Below, piece by piece: positions 43,225 to 53,815 of a stretch of DNA of 64,000 nucleotides; within the stretch, counting starts at the first letter, position 1; each line of letters starts with the position of its first letter. The DNA is taken from NCBI GenBank assembly GCA_009829735.1, contig CM020620.1:7084545-7148544 (forward strand). The letters run 5' to 3'. The position numbers were made by a program, and so were the translations under genes. The notes beneath the pieces are model-generated. The model did not search any database. It had not been told where the DNA came from and was given only the letters and a program-made list of their open reading frames with translations. This DNA is from Pyropia yezoensis (taxonomy: Eukaryota > Rhodophyta > Bangiophyceae > Bangiales > Bangiaceae).

Positions 43225-43590
43225 CACCTGACCCACCTTTGGGGCCTAGGCGCTGCCCCCCCCCTCTCCCGACCTATGTTCGACGCCTCTTCCCACCCAC
43301 GTGCACTGCTACGGAGGTCTGGGAGTCGTTCCCGACCCTCCCAACCATTATTTGGCGTCTCTACCCGCCCACCTGCCCCATTGTAGCGGTCTGGGCGTCG
43401 CCCCTTTCCCTTCCAGCCATCATCTGGCGCCTCGCCCCACCCACCAACACCACCACGGCAGTCTGAGCGTCGCCCCCGTACCGTCCCAAAATCCATTTGG
43501 CGTCTCGCCCCGCCCACCTGCACCACTGAAGCGGTCTGGGCGTCGCCCCCCCACCCTCCCAAGAACTTGTTTGCGCCTCGCCCCGGGCAA
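43225..43590. repeat. minisatellite with units of about 75 bp
   Basis: About five diverged units, each containing a variant of GTCTGGGCGTCGCCCC followed by a CCAACC...TTTGGCGTCTCGCCCC-like block and a CACCTGC-type block. Unit length is close to 75 bp, a multiple of three, so frames stay open across it on both strands. It lies between the B 3' LTR and the truncated 5' end of element C. Confidence 0.7.
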
Positions 43591-43623
43591 GTTCCGGCAA
43601 CCCAAGGCCCTTATAGCTCCCAT

Positions 43624-44095
43624 GGTATCAACTCCCAAACCGTTGTCGCGAGTTCTTCCCGGACCCGTCAAGTATAAGCGAGGTGATAGCTCTGCACCGG
43701 TACTGGCAGTTGGCGAGACCTCACCCGTGGTGTCAGAAGACAAGTGGGGCGGCTTTGTCTCTAAGGAGTAACCTTCCTTGGTCGCCCCCAAGCAGGTCAA
43801 GAACCAGCGGTTCCGGTCTGGTTGGCTGTGCCAGAAGGAGGACTACATGTCCTACCAGTGCCAGACCATCCCCAAGGACCTCCAGGAGAAGCTCAAGCGT
43901 CAAGGATTAGTGTTTGCGAAGACAGTCAACGGGGCTGACCGGCAAGCACCCTCCAAGACGGACAAGGCACAGGTACACGCAATCCAGGTGGCAAATTTGC
44001 AGGGCATCACGGAGGCTCTGGCCAAGGAAGCTCCTACCGACTTTGACCTGGAGACCGAGACCTCAAAGGAATCCTCAGACCCGGGAAACGAGTAG
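43624..44095 (+). pseudogene. gag C-terminal fragment of element C
   Basis: One frame broken by TAA 43769-43771. Contains a degenerate zinc-knuckle-like stretch (WLCQKEDYMSYQCQ) with Tyr where His is expected, followed by an acidic tail ending ESSDPGNE. The N-terminal capsid part is absent. Confidence 0.6.
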
Positions 44096-44179
44096 GGCAG
44101 GCGCTCTCCCTAAGTGTCTTCACGATTCCTCAGATCCGGGAAAAGAGTAGGGCAGGCGCTCTCCCCAAGTGTCTTCACG
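44072..44179. repeat. 54 bp tandem duplication in element C
   Basis: Two adjacent copies starting TCCTCAGA(C/T)CCGGGAAA and running to GTGTCTTCACGA. The gag frame ends inside the first copy. Confidence 0.85.
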
Positions 44180-44278
44180 AGTCTCCGACGGCAGGGTACT
44201 TCTACCCGTCCTCCCCCGGCGTAGCGAAAGAAAGGACGGCAGTTACCTGCTCAACTGGTAGCTGCCTGGGCACCGTGT

Positions 44279-44929
44279 TTGTTCAAGGGGACCTTGCTCG
44301 TCCTGCGTAGTAAACACCTCAAGATCAATGCTCGTATGCTTGTGGGGGATAGCCTCCCCCAAGCTGTGTCTCCGGTGGTTGACACGGGAGCCGGACCAAG
44401 CGTCATCACTGAAAACCTGCTACCGACGGGCTGGCGTCGACATGCCTGGAAAGCTCCTACCAAGACCCGGATTGTAGACGCTTCGGGTCAGACCCTACGA
44501 CCGCTTGGCCGCCTTCTTGTCGCCATCTATGTCAACAATAAACCAATGCTTTTTCCCTTTCTAGGAGTCAAGACCCTCGCAGTCCCCCTCATCCTAGGCT
44601 GGGACTTCCAGAAGCAGCATGTCAAGAGTATCCTGCCCGGAGAAGGAAAGGTGCGGTTCAATTACGGCTTTGTGTCGCCGGTGCTGGAGCACCTGGACGC
44701 CAAGGTTCATGTAGTCAAGAACAAGAAGGAGCGCATCCCACGCTCTACCTTGAATCTCTTCAAACCGGTGCTCCTCCCTCCTCGTTCGGAGACCAAGGTC
44801 CAAGTAACCACTCGGAATACGGGTCAATGCCTGATCTACGGACGTAAGGAACTTCTGGCGAAACACCGGTTATACTTGGCCCACGGACATCACAAGAAGG
44901 TGGAGGGCACACTCCATTCTCGGTGCTAA
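44279..44929 (+). pseudogene. protease domain of element C pol
   Basis: Aspartic protease with VVDTGAGPSVI and the distal LILGWDF motif. The frame ends at TAA 44927-44929; the linker to RT then continues in another frame until an A8 run (45161-45168), after which the RT frame is open. Start GTG/ATG uncertain because the upstream junction is damaged. Confidence 0.75.
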
Positions 44930-45106
44930 TCGTCAACGTGAGCCGGTAGCCGATAACTCTCGCCAAGGGCACTCGAGTTGGAACAGCAGAACCTTACCGA
45001 GGGTCTGCCCGTGCCCTGAGCAACGAGGACCTTTTGAACCTGCGACAAGAGCTGGCATGCAACCTAACCGCCCTAGACGTACCTCCGGGACAAGAGCAGG
45101 CCGGCA

Positions 45107-48100
45107 TTGTTACCCCGAAACCCGATCAAGCACCACCTAGGACGACGAATGTCAACCAAGAAAAAAAATGTCCCTCCCGACCTGAAGGAGGCACTGGAGG
45201 AGCTTCCTCAGGAATATCGGCACCTGTGGTCTGGAGAGCTGGGCAAGATGGACGCCACCCTACACCGGGTTCAACTCAAGCCGGATGCCAAGCCAGTGCA
45301 CCTGCAACCGTACCGGATTGGACGACCTCGCCGGGATGAGATTGAGAAGCAGGTAAACAAGATGCTCAAGATGGATGTTATCGAGCTGTCTGATGGCGAG
45401 TGGACTTTCCCGGTGGTAGTCGTCCCGAAACCTGGCGGTCACTTCCGTTTCTGCGTCGATTACAGACGCCTCAACGAGATGACAGTCAAGGATGTATGCC
45501 CGATACCCCGGATGGACGATTGCATCGACTTCCTTGGTGATGCCACCCTCTTCTCGACGCTGGATTGTAATGCCGGTCACTGGCAGTTCTCTCAGGCCGA
45601 CGATGACAAGGACAAGACCACCTTCACGTGCCATATGGGGCTATTCCGGCGTAAGTGTCTTCCTTTTGGTCTCACCAATGCTCCGGCTACTTTCCAGCGA
45701 GCCATTGGCATTATCCTGTCGGGGCTGAGGTGGAGAACATGTTCGGTCTACCTGGACGACATCATCGTTCTCTCCAAGACCCCAGCGGAACACCTGGAGC
45801 ACCTTCAAGAGGTTCTGGCTCTCCTGTCCAAGGCTGTTGTTACCCTAAAGGCCGAGAAGTGTCACCTGTTTGAGACGGAAGTGGAGCACCTGGGGCACGT
45901 GCTGAGTGCGGGGGAGCTCCGGGTCAGCGAAAAGAATATCAAGGCTCTTCGGCAAGCCCGGCAACCTAAGACCCAGACGGAACTCAACAGCTTTCTGGGT
46001 ATGTGCAACGTTTACCGCCGGGTCGTACGGGACTATGCCGTGATTATTCCGCCATTGACCAAGCTCACCAGCAAGAAGCTCGCCGCACAACCCCCGGTAT
46101 TCGACGAGAAGCAGACCGCTGCCTTCGTGGAGCTCAAGAAGCGCCTGACCGCGACTCCAGTACTGGCGTTACCCAAGCGGGAGGGCCAATTTTTCCTAGA
46201 GACTGATGCCTGCGGCGTCCAGGTAGGGTGCTCTCTACTCCAGCAACAATTTGATGGGCACTTGCTCCCGATAGGCTACTATAGTCGCGTTCTGACTCCA
46301 GCCGAGAAGAACTGTTCCACATCGGAGCGCCAATGCTTGGCGGTCGTCTGGGCTTGCTTTTCGTTACGCCCCTATCTGGAAGGACAAGAGTTCCTCACCC
46401 GGACGGACCACGCCAGCTTAAGGTGGCTGCTATGCATGGACAGCAGCCAAAGAAGGGTCCCCCGGTGGCGTCTACGCCTCTTGGAATTAAACTACAAGGT
46501 GTGCACCAGAGCAGGGAGGGAGCACAACTGCGCCGACACCATGTCCCGGTTGGAGACTCCTGCAGCCGACACAGGCCCTATCCCGGAGAAAATACCTTGA
46601 TGCATCCTCCCGAATGTGGGACGTGGCTGGCATGCTCTCTTGTATGAGACACCTGAAGCTCACCAACCGGCTACAATTCATCGGATGCTGGAGGCACAGC
46701 TTACGGATCCTCATTGCTTGGAGCTTCGCCACCAGATGGACCTGAACCGGAATAGTCGCTTCTTTGAGTCTACGGATGGACTCCTGATACGCGTGTCACC
46801 CTTCGATGGAGCAACTCAAGTCTACGTACCCCGAAGTCTACGAGCTGACATCCTCCGCCTGGAATATAAGTCTCCCCAGGCCGGACACCTTGGCATCAAC
46901 CGGATATATGCCTCGATGCGGCGACACTCATACTGGGAAACCATGGCAAGTGACGTTTACACACATCGAGAGGCTTGTGTCTCCTGTGCAAGAAACCGGC
47001 TGACCCAGAGGAAGAAGACTTCTAAGCTACGCCTGTTCCCGGCGGCGGAGCTCTTTGCAAGCTTAAGCATGGACATCCTGGGGCCCCTACTTGAGACATA
47101 CAGTGGCAACAAATACCTGCTCATCATTTGTGACCAGTTCTCCAAGTTCACCCTAGCGATGCCGCTGGGGACCATCACGGCCCTGGATGTTACGTCAGCC
47201 TTCTGCGAGACCTGTATAGCTGCCTATGACCCTCCAGACTCCGTCTTAACCGACAATGGTCCCCAGTTTGCATCCCTGGTCTTCTAAAGAGTCTGTGACC
47301 TGATGGGTAACAAGATCTTGTTCACTACGACGTATCACCCCCAAACGAACGGCAATGTGGAACGATTTAACCGGACCCTGGTGGACATGCTACGGCACTA
47401 CGTTAAGGAGCATCAAGAAGACTGGGACGAGCTCCTGGCCGTCCTCACGCTAGCCTACAACTCTCTGGTTCACCGGACAACGGGGGCCGCTCCACTAGAC
47501 TCTGTCACCCCAAGACGGCATACCAAATTCTCCCTAGAAAGAATACCAGACGGTCTCCAGCCTGCCCTGAAGTCGGGTCCCAAGGCAAAGGATGAGTTCC
47601 TGGAACAACTGAAGCTCCTGCTCCCAAGAGTCAAGAAGTCAATCGCGAAGGCCCAGGAGCAACACAAGCGGGACTATGACAAGGGTGTTCCGGAGAAGAT
47701 TAAGGAACTGGGTGGTGGCGACTGGGGTTTTGCGGACAATGTTTAGCAAGACCCGGAGGAAGCTGGACTTCAACACGTACGGGCCCTATGAGATCCTGAG
47801 TACGGACGGCTGGACACTCCTTCTAGACGTGGATGGCTCCCCGTACCGGGTGAGCAGCGACCATGTCACCCGAGCTCCACCGCCACGCAAACAGGACCTG
47901 ACAAGGCGCGAGCGTGCCGCAGTACTCTGGTTATCCCAAGAAGAAGGCCGAGAATATGACTACGTCAAGTTCGTTGACCATTCCCGGAGGGACGGGCGCA
48001 TGTACCTGCGAGTACGCTGGTTTCTTTTCAACCCGGCTTATGATACTCGGGAACTCTCCAACCGGTTGCCCATTGCGGAAGTTTGCGCATACACGCGTCG

Positions 48101-48242
48101 TAACGGGATTGAAGGCACTCCAGTGGCCAGAGCAGGCAAGATCCTGGAGTCGGACTCGAGGGATGACGAGAAGGAAGGAGCTGATCAAGACCCGCGCGAC
48201 GAGCCGAGCTCACCCGCAACGGACGCGGAACAAGATGATTGA
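45107..48242 (+). pseudogene. RT, RNase H, integrase and chromodomain of element C pol
   Basis: Reverse transcriptase has FCVDYRRLNE, LPFGLTNAPATFQ and YLDD; RNase H has ETDACGVQVG and TDHASL; integrase has HLGINRIY / CVSCARNR zinc ligands, SMDILGP and LTDNGPQF. The C-terminal tail has YDYVKFVDHSRRDGRMYLRVRW, a chromodomain-like block at the same place as in B. The frame is interrupted by TGA 46598-46600 and TAA 47285-47287 and shifts near 47735, otherwise intact. The better preservation and the low similarity to B indicate an independent family. Confidence 0.85.
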
Positions 48243-48389
48243 GAAAAAAGGAACGGGTGTATCAAGGAAAACAAGCAATACAAGCATGGAACTACCAGAA
48301 AACAAGCAAGCACCCGCTCGAGCAACCCTTCTCTCAGCCTCTTCCCCCCTCCCTTCTTCCTGGACTCTCACCCTCCTTGCCTCCAAGTG

Positions 48390-50696
48390 CTAATCCCGGC
48401 GCGGACGATTCGCCGCGGGAGCGTCCTCTAGCGCCGCCTCCGCAGCACGACAGGACGCTGAGGACGATGGGGTGACGTAGTGCGGCGGGCGAGGCGCTTC
48501 CACGTACTTCGCCATCGGAGCAGCACCCGTAGTCGCCGGGCGCTCCCGCTCCTCCAGATTCGCCTGCCTGCGTCCCTGGAAGCTAGTGAAGGTCCCCGAC
48601 CAACGCTGGGCCAAGCCATGCCGGGACAGGATGGCCAGAAGCTTACCAACCACCGGACTGTCCGACGCCTGGCCGCTATCCGCGCAAGCAAACACCTGGT
48701 CGACTATGTCGCTCTAGACGCTGTCACATGTGCCCAGCACCAAGGAAGACCCGACGCCCTCGACCTGCACCGGATGACGGCCCCGCTGGTCCTCGATCAT
48801 GGCGACGTCGTACTGGTCGCACGTCGGGCCACCCTGGGTCAGGTACCAATCGGGCGCCCGACAGCGGGAAAGGCGCAGAGTCGGCGCCGGGATCTCGAAC
48901 CGACCCGAGGTTTCCACACCCAGACGGTTTACAGCGGCGTTCGAAACCGGAGTTCCCAACTCGAGGGTGGGCACCGGGCCGCCACCAGGCGTAGAAGGCG
49001 CCCGAGGAGGAACGGCCGGAGTAGCCGGCGACCGGATGGCAACGCCAAGAGCCGCAGCAGACAAGCGCGGTGCCGGAGGAGCGTGAAGCACCGGCACAGG
49101 TAGGGCTTTGCGCATACGCGCCGGCCACGGCCAAGGCGAAACAACTGGTGCGACGGGCGCAACTGGAGGAAGTTGAGCCGCTGCAGACGCCCGACCGGCC
49201 GCCGGGGCCCATCCTGACTCTTGCACAGGCGGCCTAGTCGGCAAAAGATCAAGAGAGACCGGCGCACGTCGAACTTCCAGCTGCGGCCACGCCGGCAGCG
49301 GCGTTGCCAGCTGCACCTTGGCCGGAGAAGACTGGTAGACCACCTGCACCCAACCCGAGCCATCCCGACGCGGGCTCTTCTGGTCGGCGATCATGTTTGA
49401 GAAGCTCCGGTCATGCACCAGGAGTCGACGCCGGAAGTCAATCAGCGCCTGGAAAAGCTCCTTGTACTCCTCGTCCTGGATGCACAGGACGTCGACGGTC
49501 AACTTGTCGACGATCCATACCATCATGAGGTCTGGGAGAAGCCAGAGCTGGTTGGACACCAAGACCTCGTGGAGCCAGTGGTTGGCAGCCAAGACCTTCA
49601 TCTCGGAGGTGTACATCATGTACGGGATGAAATGGAAGAAGTTCTTGATCGACGCCTGGGTCAAGGCGTCCAGGAAGTACCAGGTGAAGGGAATGCTGGG
49701 CGGAGCAAACCCGACCGGGATCTCGACTTCCTCCTGATGCAGGATGACCTGGGGGTAGTACGCCGCCCTGTTAGCCTTGTCCAGCTTCCAGAACTCCTGG
49801 TGTTTGCAGCTCACGATGCAGTCCCGCTGGCGCCCACGCCGCTCGCCTTGCTCCCGCGCCGGCGACAACATGGAGTACATCCGGGTTTAAAAAGACGGCT
49901 CCAGAGCGACCATGCTCGGACGGTGATCGCAAGTCAGGCTCCTCGACCCCTTGAGCGCCTCGTCCCAAAATTGAAGCGCCCCGTGGACGTAAGCTTCCTC
50001 CTCTGGCCACCGGAGAACGGATGCACACACGCGGCAGTGGGTCAAGGGGAGATCCAGCACCAGCGCAAAGGGGAGATCCTTCAGACGGGCAACCCAAGAG
50101 GAACCCCAAAAGCTCTGGGAGCGGTCTTGAGCGAGGCGCATCTGGTCCGCCGCGTGGAGACGCGTCTTGTCCATCTCCGTAAAGACCCCGCGCTGGAGTT
50201 CCTTGCGCCGGATGATCAGACAATCTTGCTGGCACTGGGCCGCGCTGGCGCTGCCGACCACCGCGGAGTAACGCCGGGCCGCCAGAGGATCCTGCCCAAG
50301 AAGCAACTCCGGGAGACCCGCCGAAGGGGTCTCGACCGAGCGCGACGCTGAAGCCGGAGGTACTCGATCCGCCTCTGCCGTGACGACCGACGCCGGCACC
50401 GACATCCGAAGAGCCGGAGGCAGGAGAGGTGCACAGCCACCCGAGCTCTCCTCCGCAACGCTCGCCGCCACGGCCGCGGACTCAACCAGGATCTCGGAGC
50501 TGGACGTGTCGTCCAGAGTCCGGGGGAACGGGAAGGTCAAGGTGAAGGAGGGGGGGGGGCAAGGCTGGAGAAGGTGATCACGCCCGGGGAACGGACGCTC
50601 AACCTCGGCACCGGTGTGGACGTGCTCGAGACTGTCCACGGTGGCGCCTGGTACGGCCCGAGGACGTGCCGGACTACGGAGGGAGCTATGTAGCAT
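48390..50696 (-). CDS. antisense ORF (aORF) of element C, distant relative of the B aORF
   Basis: 769 codons in one minus-strand frame from ATG 50696 to the stop at 48390, with two nonsense codons: TAA 49887-49889 and TAG 48714-48716. The stop lies about 150 bp from the pol stop, tail-to-tail. The product has a Pro/Ser N-terminal part, a block with SQSFWGSSWVARL and VLRWPEEEAYVHGALQFW, then CIVSCKHQEFWKL, EVEIPVGFAPPSIPF and VLAANHWLHEVLVSN, then helical and Pro/Ala-rich parts. The last three blocks line up in order and spacing with MVTSSQLEFPQQ, QVEVPYGFPALLP and MLATQWLLEVMST of the B protein. It lacks the RS-rich tail. Function unknown. The two stops may mean that two proteins are made or that the copy is decaying. 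Confidence 0.65.
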
Positions 50697-50831
50697 CCCT
50701 GGCCCCGACTCGGCCTCGACCCGGGATGGCGACCAGAGGGCACCAGGTGCCAGAACACGCCCGCCGTGTGGGGATGGTTGGCGGCCGTGGCCCGGGCCCG
50801 GCACTGGGAAGCTCTGCACTACGCTACCCAC

Positions 50832-51324
50832 ACGTGAGAGTGGTATTTCTGTTGGGATTTTGCATATTTGTGAGGAACTTGATTTGAGAGAATTCGAGTG
50901 TGAGATTAGTGAGTGCGAATTGAGTTAGAAGTGATAGTGTCCCCCGACCGGACGAGATTAGACTCGGGTCGGGGCCACTCGGGGGTATGGGGGGGCTCCC
51001 TGGCCAACGTGCCGAGGCTCCCCCAGATGCGCGTTAATCGGGACAGCGAGGCGCCCTTGGCCCGCGCCCTCAGGAAAAAGACAGCTGCGCGTTTGCTTTC
51101 CTTTTCCCCGTGTGCACTACCGTGCGTGGTTGTTTTCTCTGCGAGCAGGCACGTGAGGCAACAGGCATACCACTCTCGTAGTTACCCCTTCTGTGTTACC
51201 TGACCCTTTCCCCCGACGGATATTGACACGTGTCTGAGAGGATCGAGCTTTATACCACACGCCCCGCGTTGCAGCACCCTTTGGGGCTTCTGGCGGGTGC
51301 TCCGCGGTTGTCCTAAGGGATAGA
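50832..51324. other. junction region between elements C and D
   Basis: About 490 bp without a coding frame. It may contain the 3' LTR of C and/or the region upstream of the D antisense ORF. No repeat with the B LTR is seen. A lower-GC stretch with TGTGAG/GTGAGT-like repeats lies at about 50840-50945. Confidence 0.4.
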
Positions 51325-53150
51325 ATGCCTTCGTCACCCGACTTTGGGCTAGCGGTGGGCGCTCCCCCGGAGGAAGGCCCCGTTAGTCCTCGGGAGGCCT
51401 TGGGGTGGTGGCTCTACCCTTCCTGGCCCCTGTATGAAGGCTGCCTGGCGGTGACTCGCTGTGGCCGAATGTGCGCAGCGATGAGTCGCGTCTGGGGGCG
51501 CCTACGGGCGAAGCTCCTCCGTAGGGTCGGGCTCCCCCCCGATTTCAAGCCGGACGAGTTTGCCTTCCTTGACGACGAGGAGGTCACAGACGTGCAGCGG
51601 TTCATCAACTTGATGATGCACGGGGGCATTACCGAGGGCCCCGTCGACACTCCATCCTTCACTGGAGACGCGGTGGCAACTCGCCCCCCCTACGTCCGGT
51701 CGTCGGACGCGCACGTTCATCACTTTGACAGGCGGTTCGAGAAAGACATCTGACGGGGTCCCTTCTTTGTGATCTTGGCTTAACTTGCGCTTGCGTTCCA
51801 AGCGCCGGCGACAAAGGAGAAAAACTGCCCCAAGAAACTGGAATGGTGGCCTCAGGTTGAGGTCCCCTTTGGGTTTCCCGCGTTACTGCCGCGGTTAGTG
51901 GACCCCTTTGGCTTTTCTTTGTTAACGGCTAGCCCGGACCACTTCGTGTTTGCCATGTTGGCTGCTCTGTGGCTCCTCGATGTCATGTCGACCTGGGTGT
52001 GTTGCGTGCGAGAGCGCGGGATGCTTTGACTTGTACCACCCCGCCTGATCCGAGGTCTGGAGCAGCTCACATTTTTGAAAGCTGCTGAGGGGAGCTCGGC
52101 AAGCCATCTCACTCTACTGGGGAAGACGTTGAAGCAACATCGACTTAGTCAGTGCAAGAGTGTCGATCACAAGTTTCGCCGACCCTCACAAAGGACCAAG
52201 GCTCAAGGCGCACCTCGCGAATTCCTCTGGGTCGCCCCCGAGCTCCAAGACGGAAGGGTTGTTCTCAAGGAGGGTTTGGGGATCGAGCACTACCCTTACG
52301 CCTCTGGCGTGGGGAGCAACACTGCACCACCCCTAGAGAAGAGCTCTGTTGTGGCTGGCGCCCACCCGGAGGATTATTCCGCGCAAGGAGCCGCAGCAGC
52401 TTCAAATAAGGGTCGCGGCTACGCTCGGGCTCCGCCAACTCGGCAGGCCCCTCCTATTCCGCTTTTTCCCTTCCAACCGCATGTGGACATCTCGATTGGC
52501 GTGGCAGTTGAGTCGCGCACGCCTGTGTCCCCGCACTTGGAGGCCACACTACGTACGGTCTACTCCAAGTTGGTGTTGCCGTCCGCGCCCTTAACTATTG
52601 CCATGATGATCACCACGTTGATGCGCACCATGTCGTGGTGGGACGCGTCCGCGGCGACTCTCCAGATGTCGGAGATCCTTCACTTTGGGAGCGCGCTCAG
52701 GCGGTCGGGGCGACTGCGAGTAGCGAGTCGGTCGCTGAGTTTGTGACGGGCGAGTTGGCTCGTATTGGCTCCCTTATGCCCTTGTCGGCCCCAAGGGGGC
52801 GTAGTAAGCGTCGGGCGAGCCGTGGATACTCTCCTCCTCGTCATCGTCGCCGCCACTCGCGGCGTTCTCCCACGGTTTCGGAAGGCGAGTCGTCTTACTC
52901 CGCGTCGGAGTCATCGACTCCTTCTGAGACCGTTTCAGGCCGGCGTCTGCGTCGCCAACTCGTGCGCAGGACCAAGCAGTCTAGCGGTCGCGGTCGTCGT
53001 CACACACGCGACCGTAGCAGTCATAACGGGTCTGACTTGCAGTCGCCGGCTCCACCGACAAGTGATAATCGTCACCAACGTGGGTCTCGTCGCTCGCCTC
53101 CACGTGAGGGCGAGGGTCGCGGTGTTGGGGAGTCTAGCATGCGTGCCTAG
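51325..53150 (+). pseudogene. antisense ORF remnant of element D
   Basis: Homologue of the B aORF in the same relative position. ATG 51325 (MPSSPDFGLAVG) opens 142 codons; the frame is then lost near 51753-52075 and resumes in pieces at 52075-52746 and 52635-53150, ending ESSMRA and TAG just as in B. It keeps TGG and TAC at the two sites where B has stops, and a complete Arg/Ser-rich tail with an extended SASESSTPSETVSG segment. The stop is 45 bp from the pol stop on the other strand. Confidence 0.8.
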
Positions 53151-53195
53151 ATGGCAGCTGCCCTTGTTGTGAGAGTGAGAGGGTAAGGCCTGTAG

Positions 53196-53815
53196 TCAAA
53201 AGCTACTTTGCGCACCACTTCGACTTGAAGCACTCTCTTGGCACAGCCACTTGGCCCTCGCTGACGTTGAGGGAGGGAAGTCAGGGTCGATGTTATTCCG
53301 GGCGCAGTAAGCCCGGACCTCCTCAGCGGGGAGGTCCTCCAGGTACTTCCATGTGTCATCTTTGGCGCGGAAGCCAAACCAACGCACCCTCAGCATGTGG
53401 CGGTTATTGTCCTCATCCCAGCAGTGGTGGATAAATTTATCGAACATGTACTCCTGCAAGCCCTGTTTGGCCGCAGTCAACGAAGGCAGAGGCCACGCCT
53501 TGAGCGCGCGCGCCTGAGCTGGGTTGCCTGGAGGGGTCAGTGCAACTTTTACCACGTCCTGTCGGTTTACTGTACGGACGCCATCGTCCCTATCGATGGT
53601 GAGCTGTCTCCCATACACACAAAGCACATGGTATGATTTCTTCGTTTGGAAGACCAGCTCTCCCCCAGTTGGGGCATGCGAATATGCTAGCACCCAGTCA
53701 CCCTGCTCGGGGACGTGCTGGGCATTACGCACCTTCTTGTCAAAAGTACGTTTCTAGCGCTTTTGCGCTTGGTCCATCTCAGCCCTGACTTTCGGGATGA
53801 GTTTTTCGAGCCTAG
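53196..53815 (-). pseudogene. C-terminal part of element D pol (integrase end and chromodomain)
   Basis: Contains TAG at 53754-53756 (same site as B 39632-39634), then VRNAQHVPEQGDWVLAYSH and a chromodomain-like block (WDEDNNRHMLRVRWFGFRA, DTWKYLEDLPAEEV). It is cut from the rest of pol by the piggyBac insertion at the CTAG site. Confidence 0.85.

Larger units (their letters stand above)
43600..50831 (+). mobile_element. element C: diverged Ty3/gypsy element, 5' truncated, with antisense ORF
   Basis: Order: end of gag, protease, reverse transcriptase, RNase H, integrase, chromodomain-like tail, then a long antisense frame. Sequence identity with B is low at DNA level, so it is a separate family. 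Most of gag and the 5' LTR are missing (junction near the minisatellite). No LTR repeat pair can be found for it; a 3' LTR may lie in 50832-51324 but cannot be proved without its partner. Confidence 0.85.

Noticed and set aside
43155..43562. Minus-strand frame with a repeated 25-residue unit over the minisatellite
   Set aside because: The repetition comes from the DNA unit being a multiple of three; neither end leads into a recognisable gene.
50832..51324. 3' LTR of element C
   Set aside because: Its 5' partner is missing, so the boundaries cannot be shown; left as an unassigned junction.
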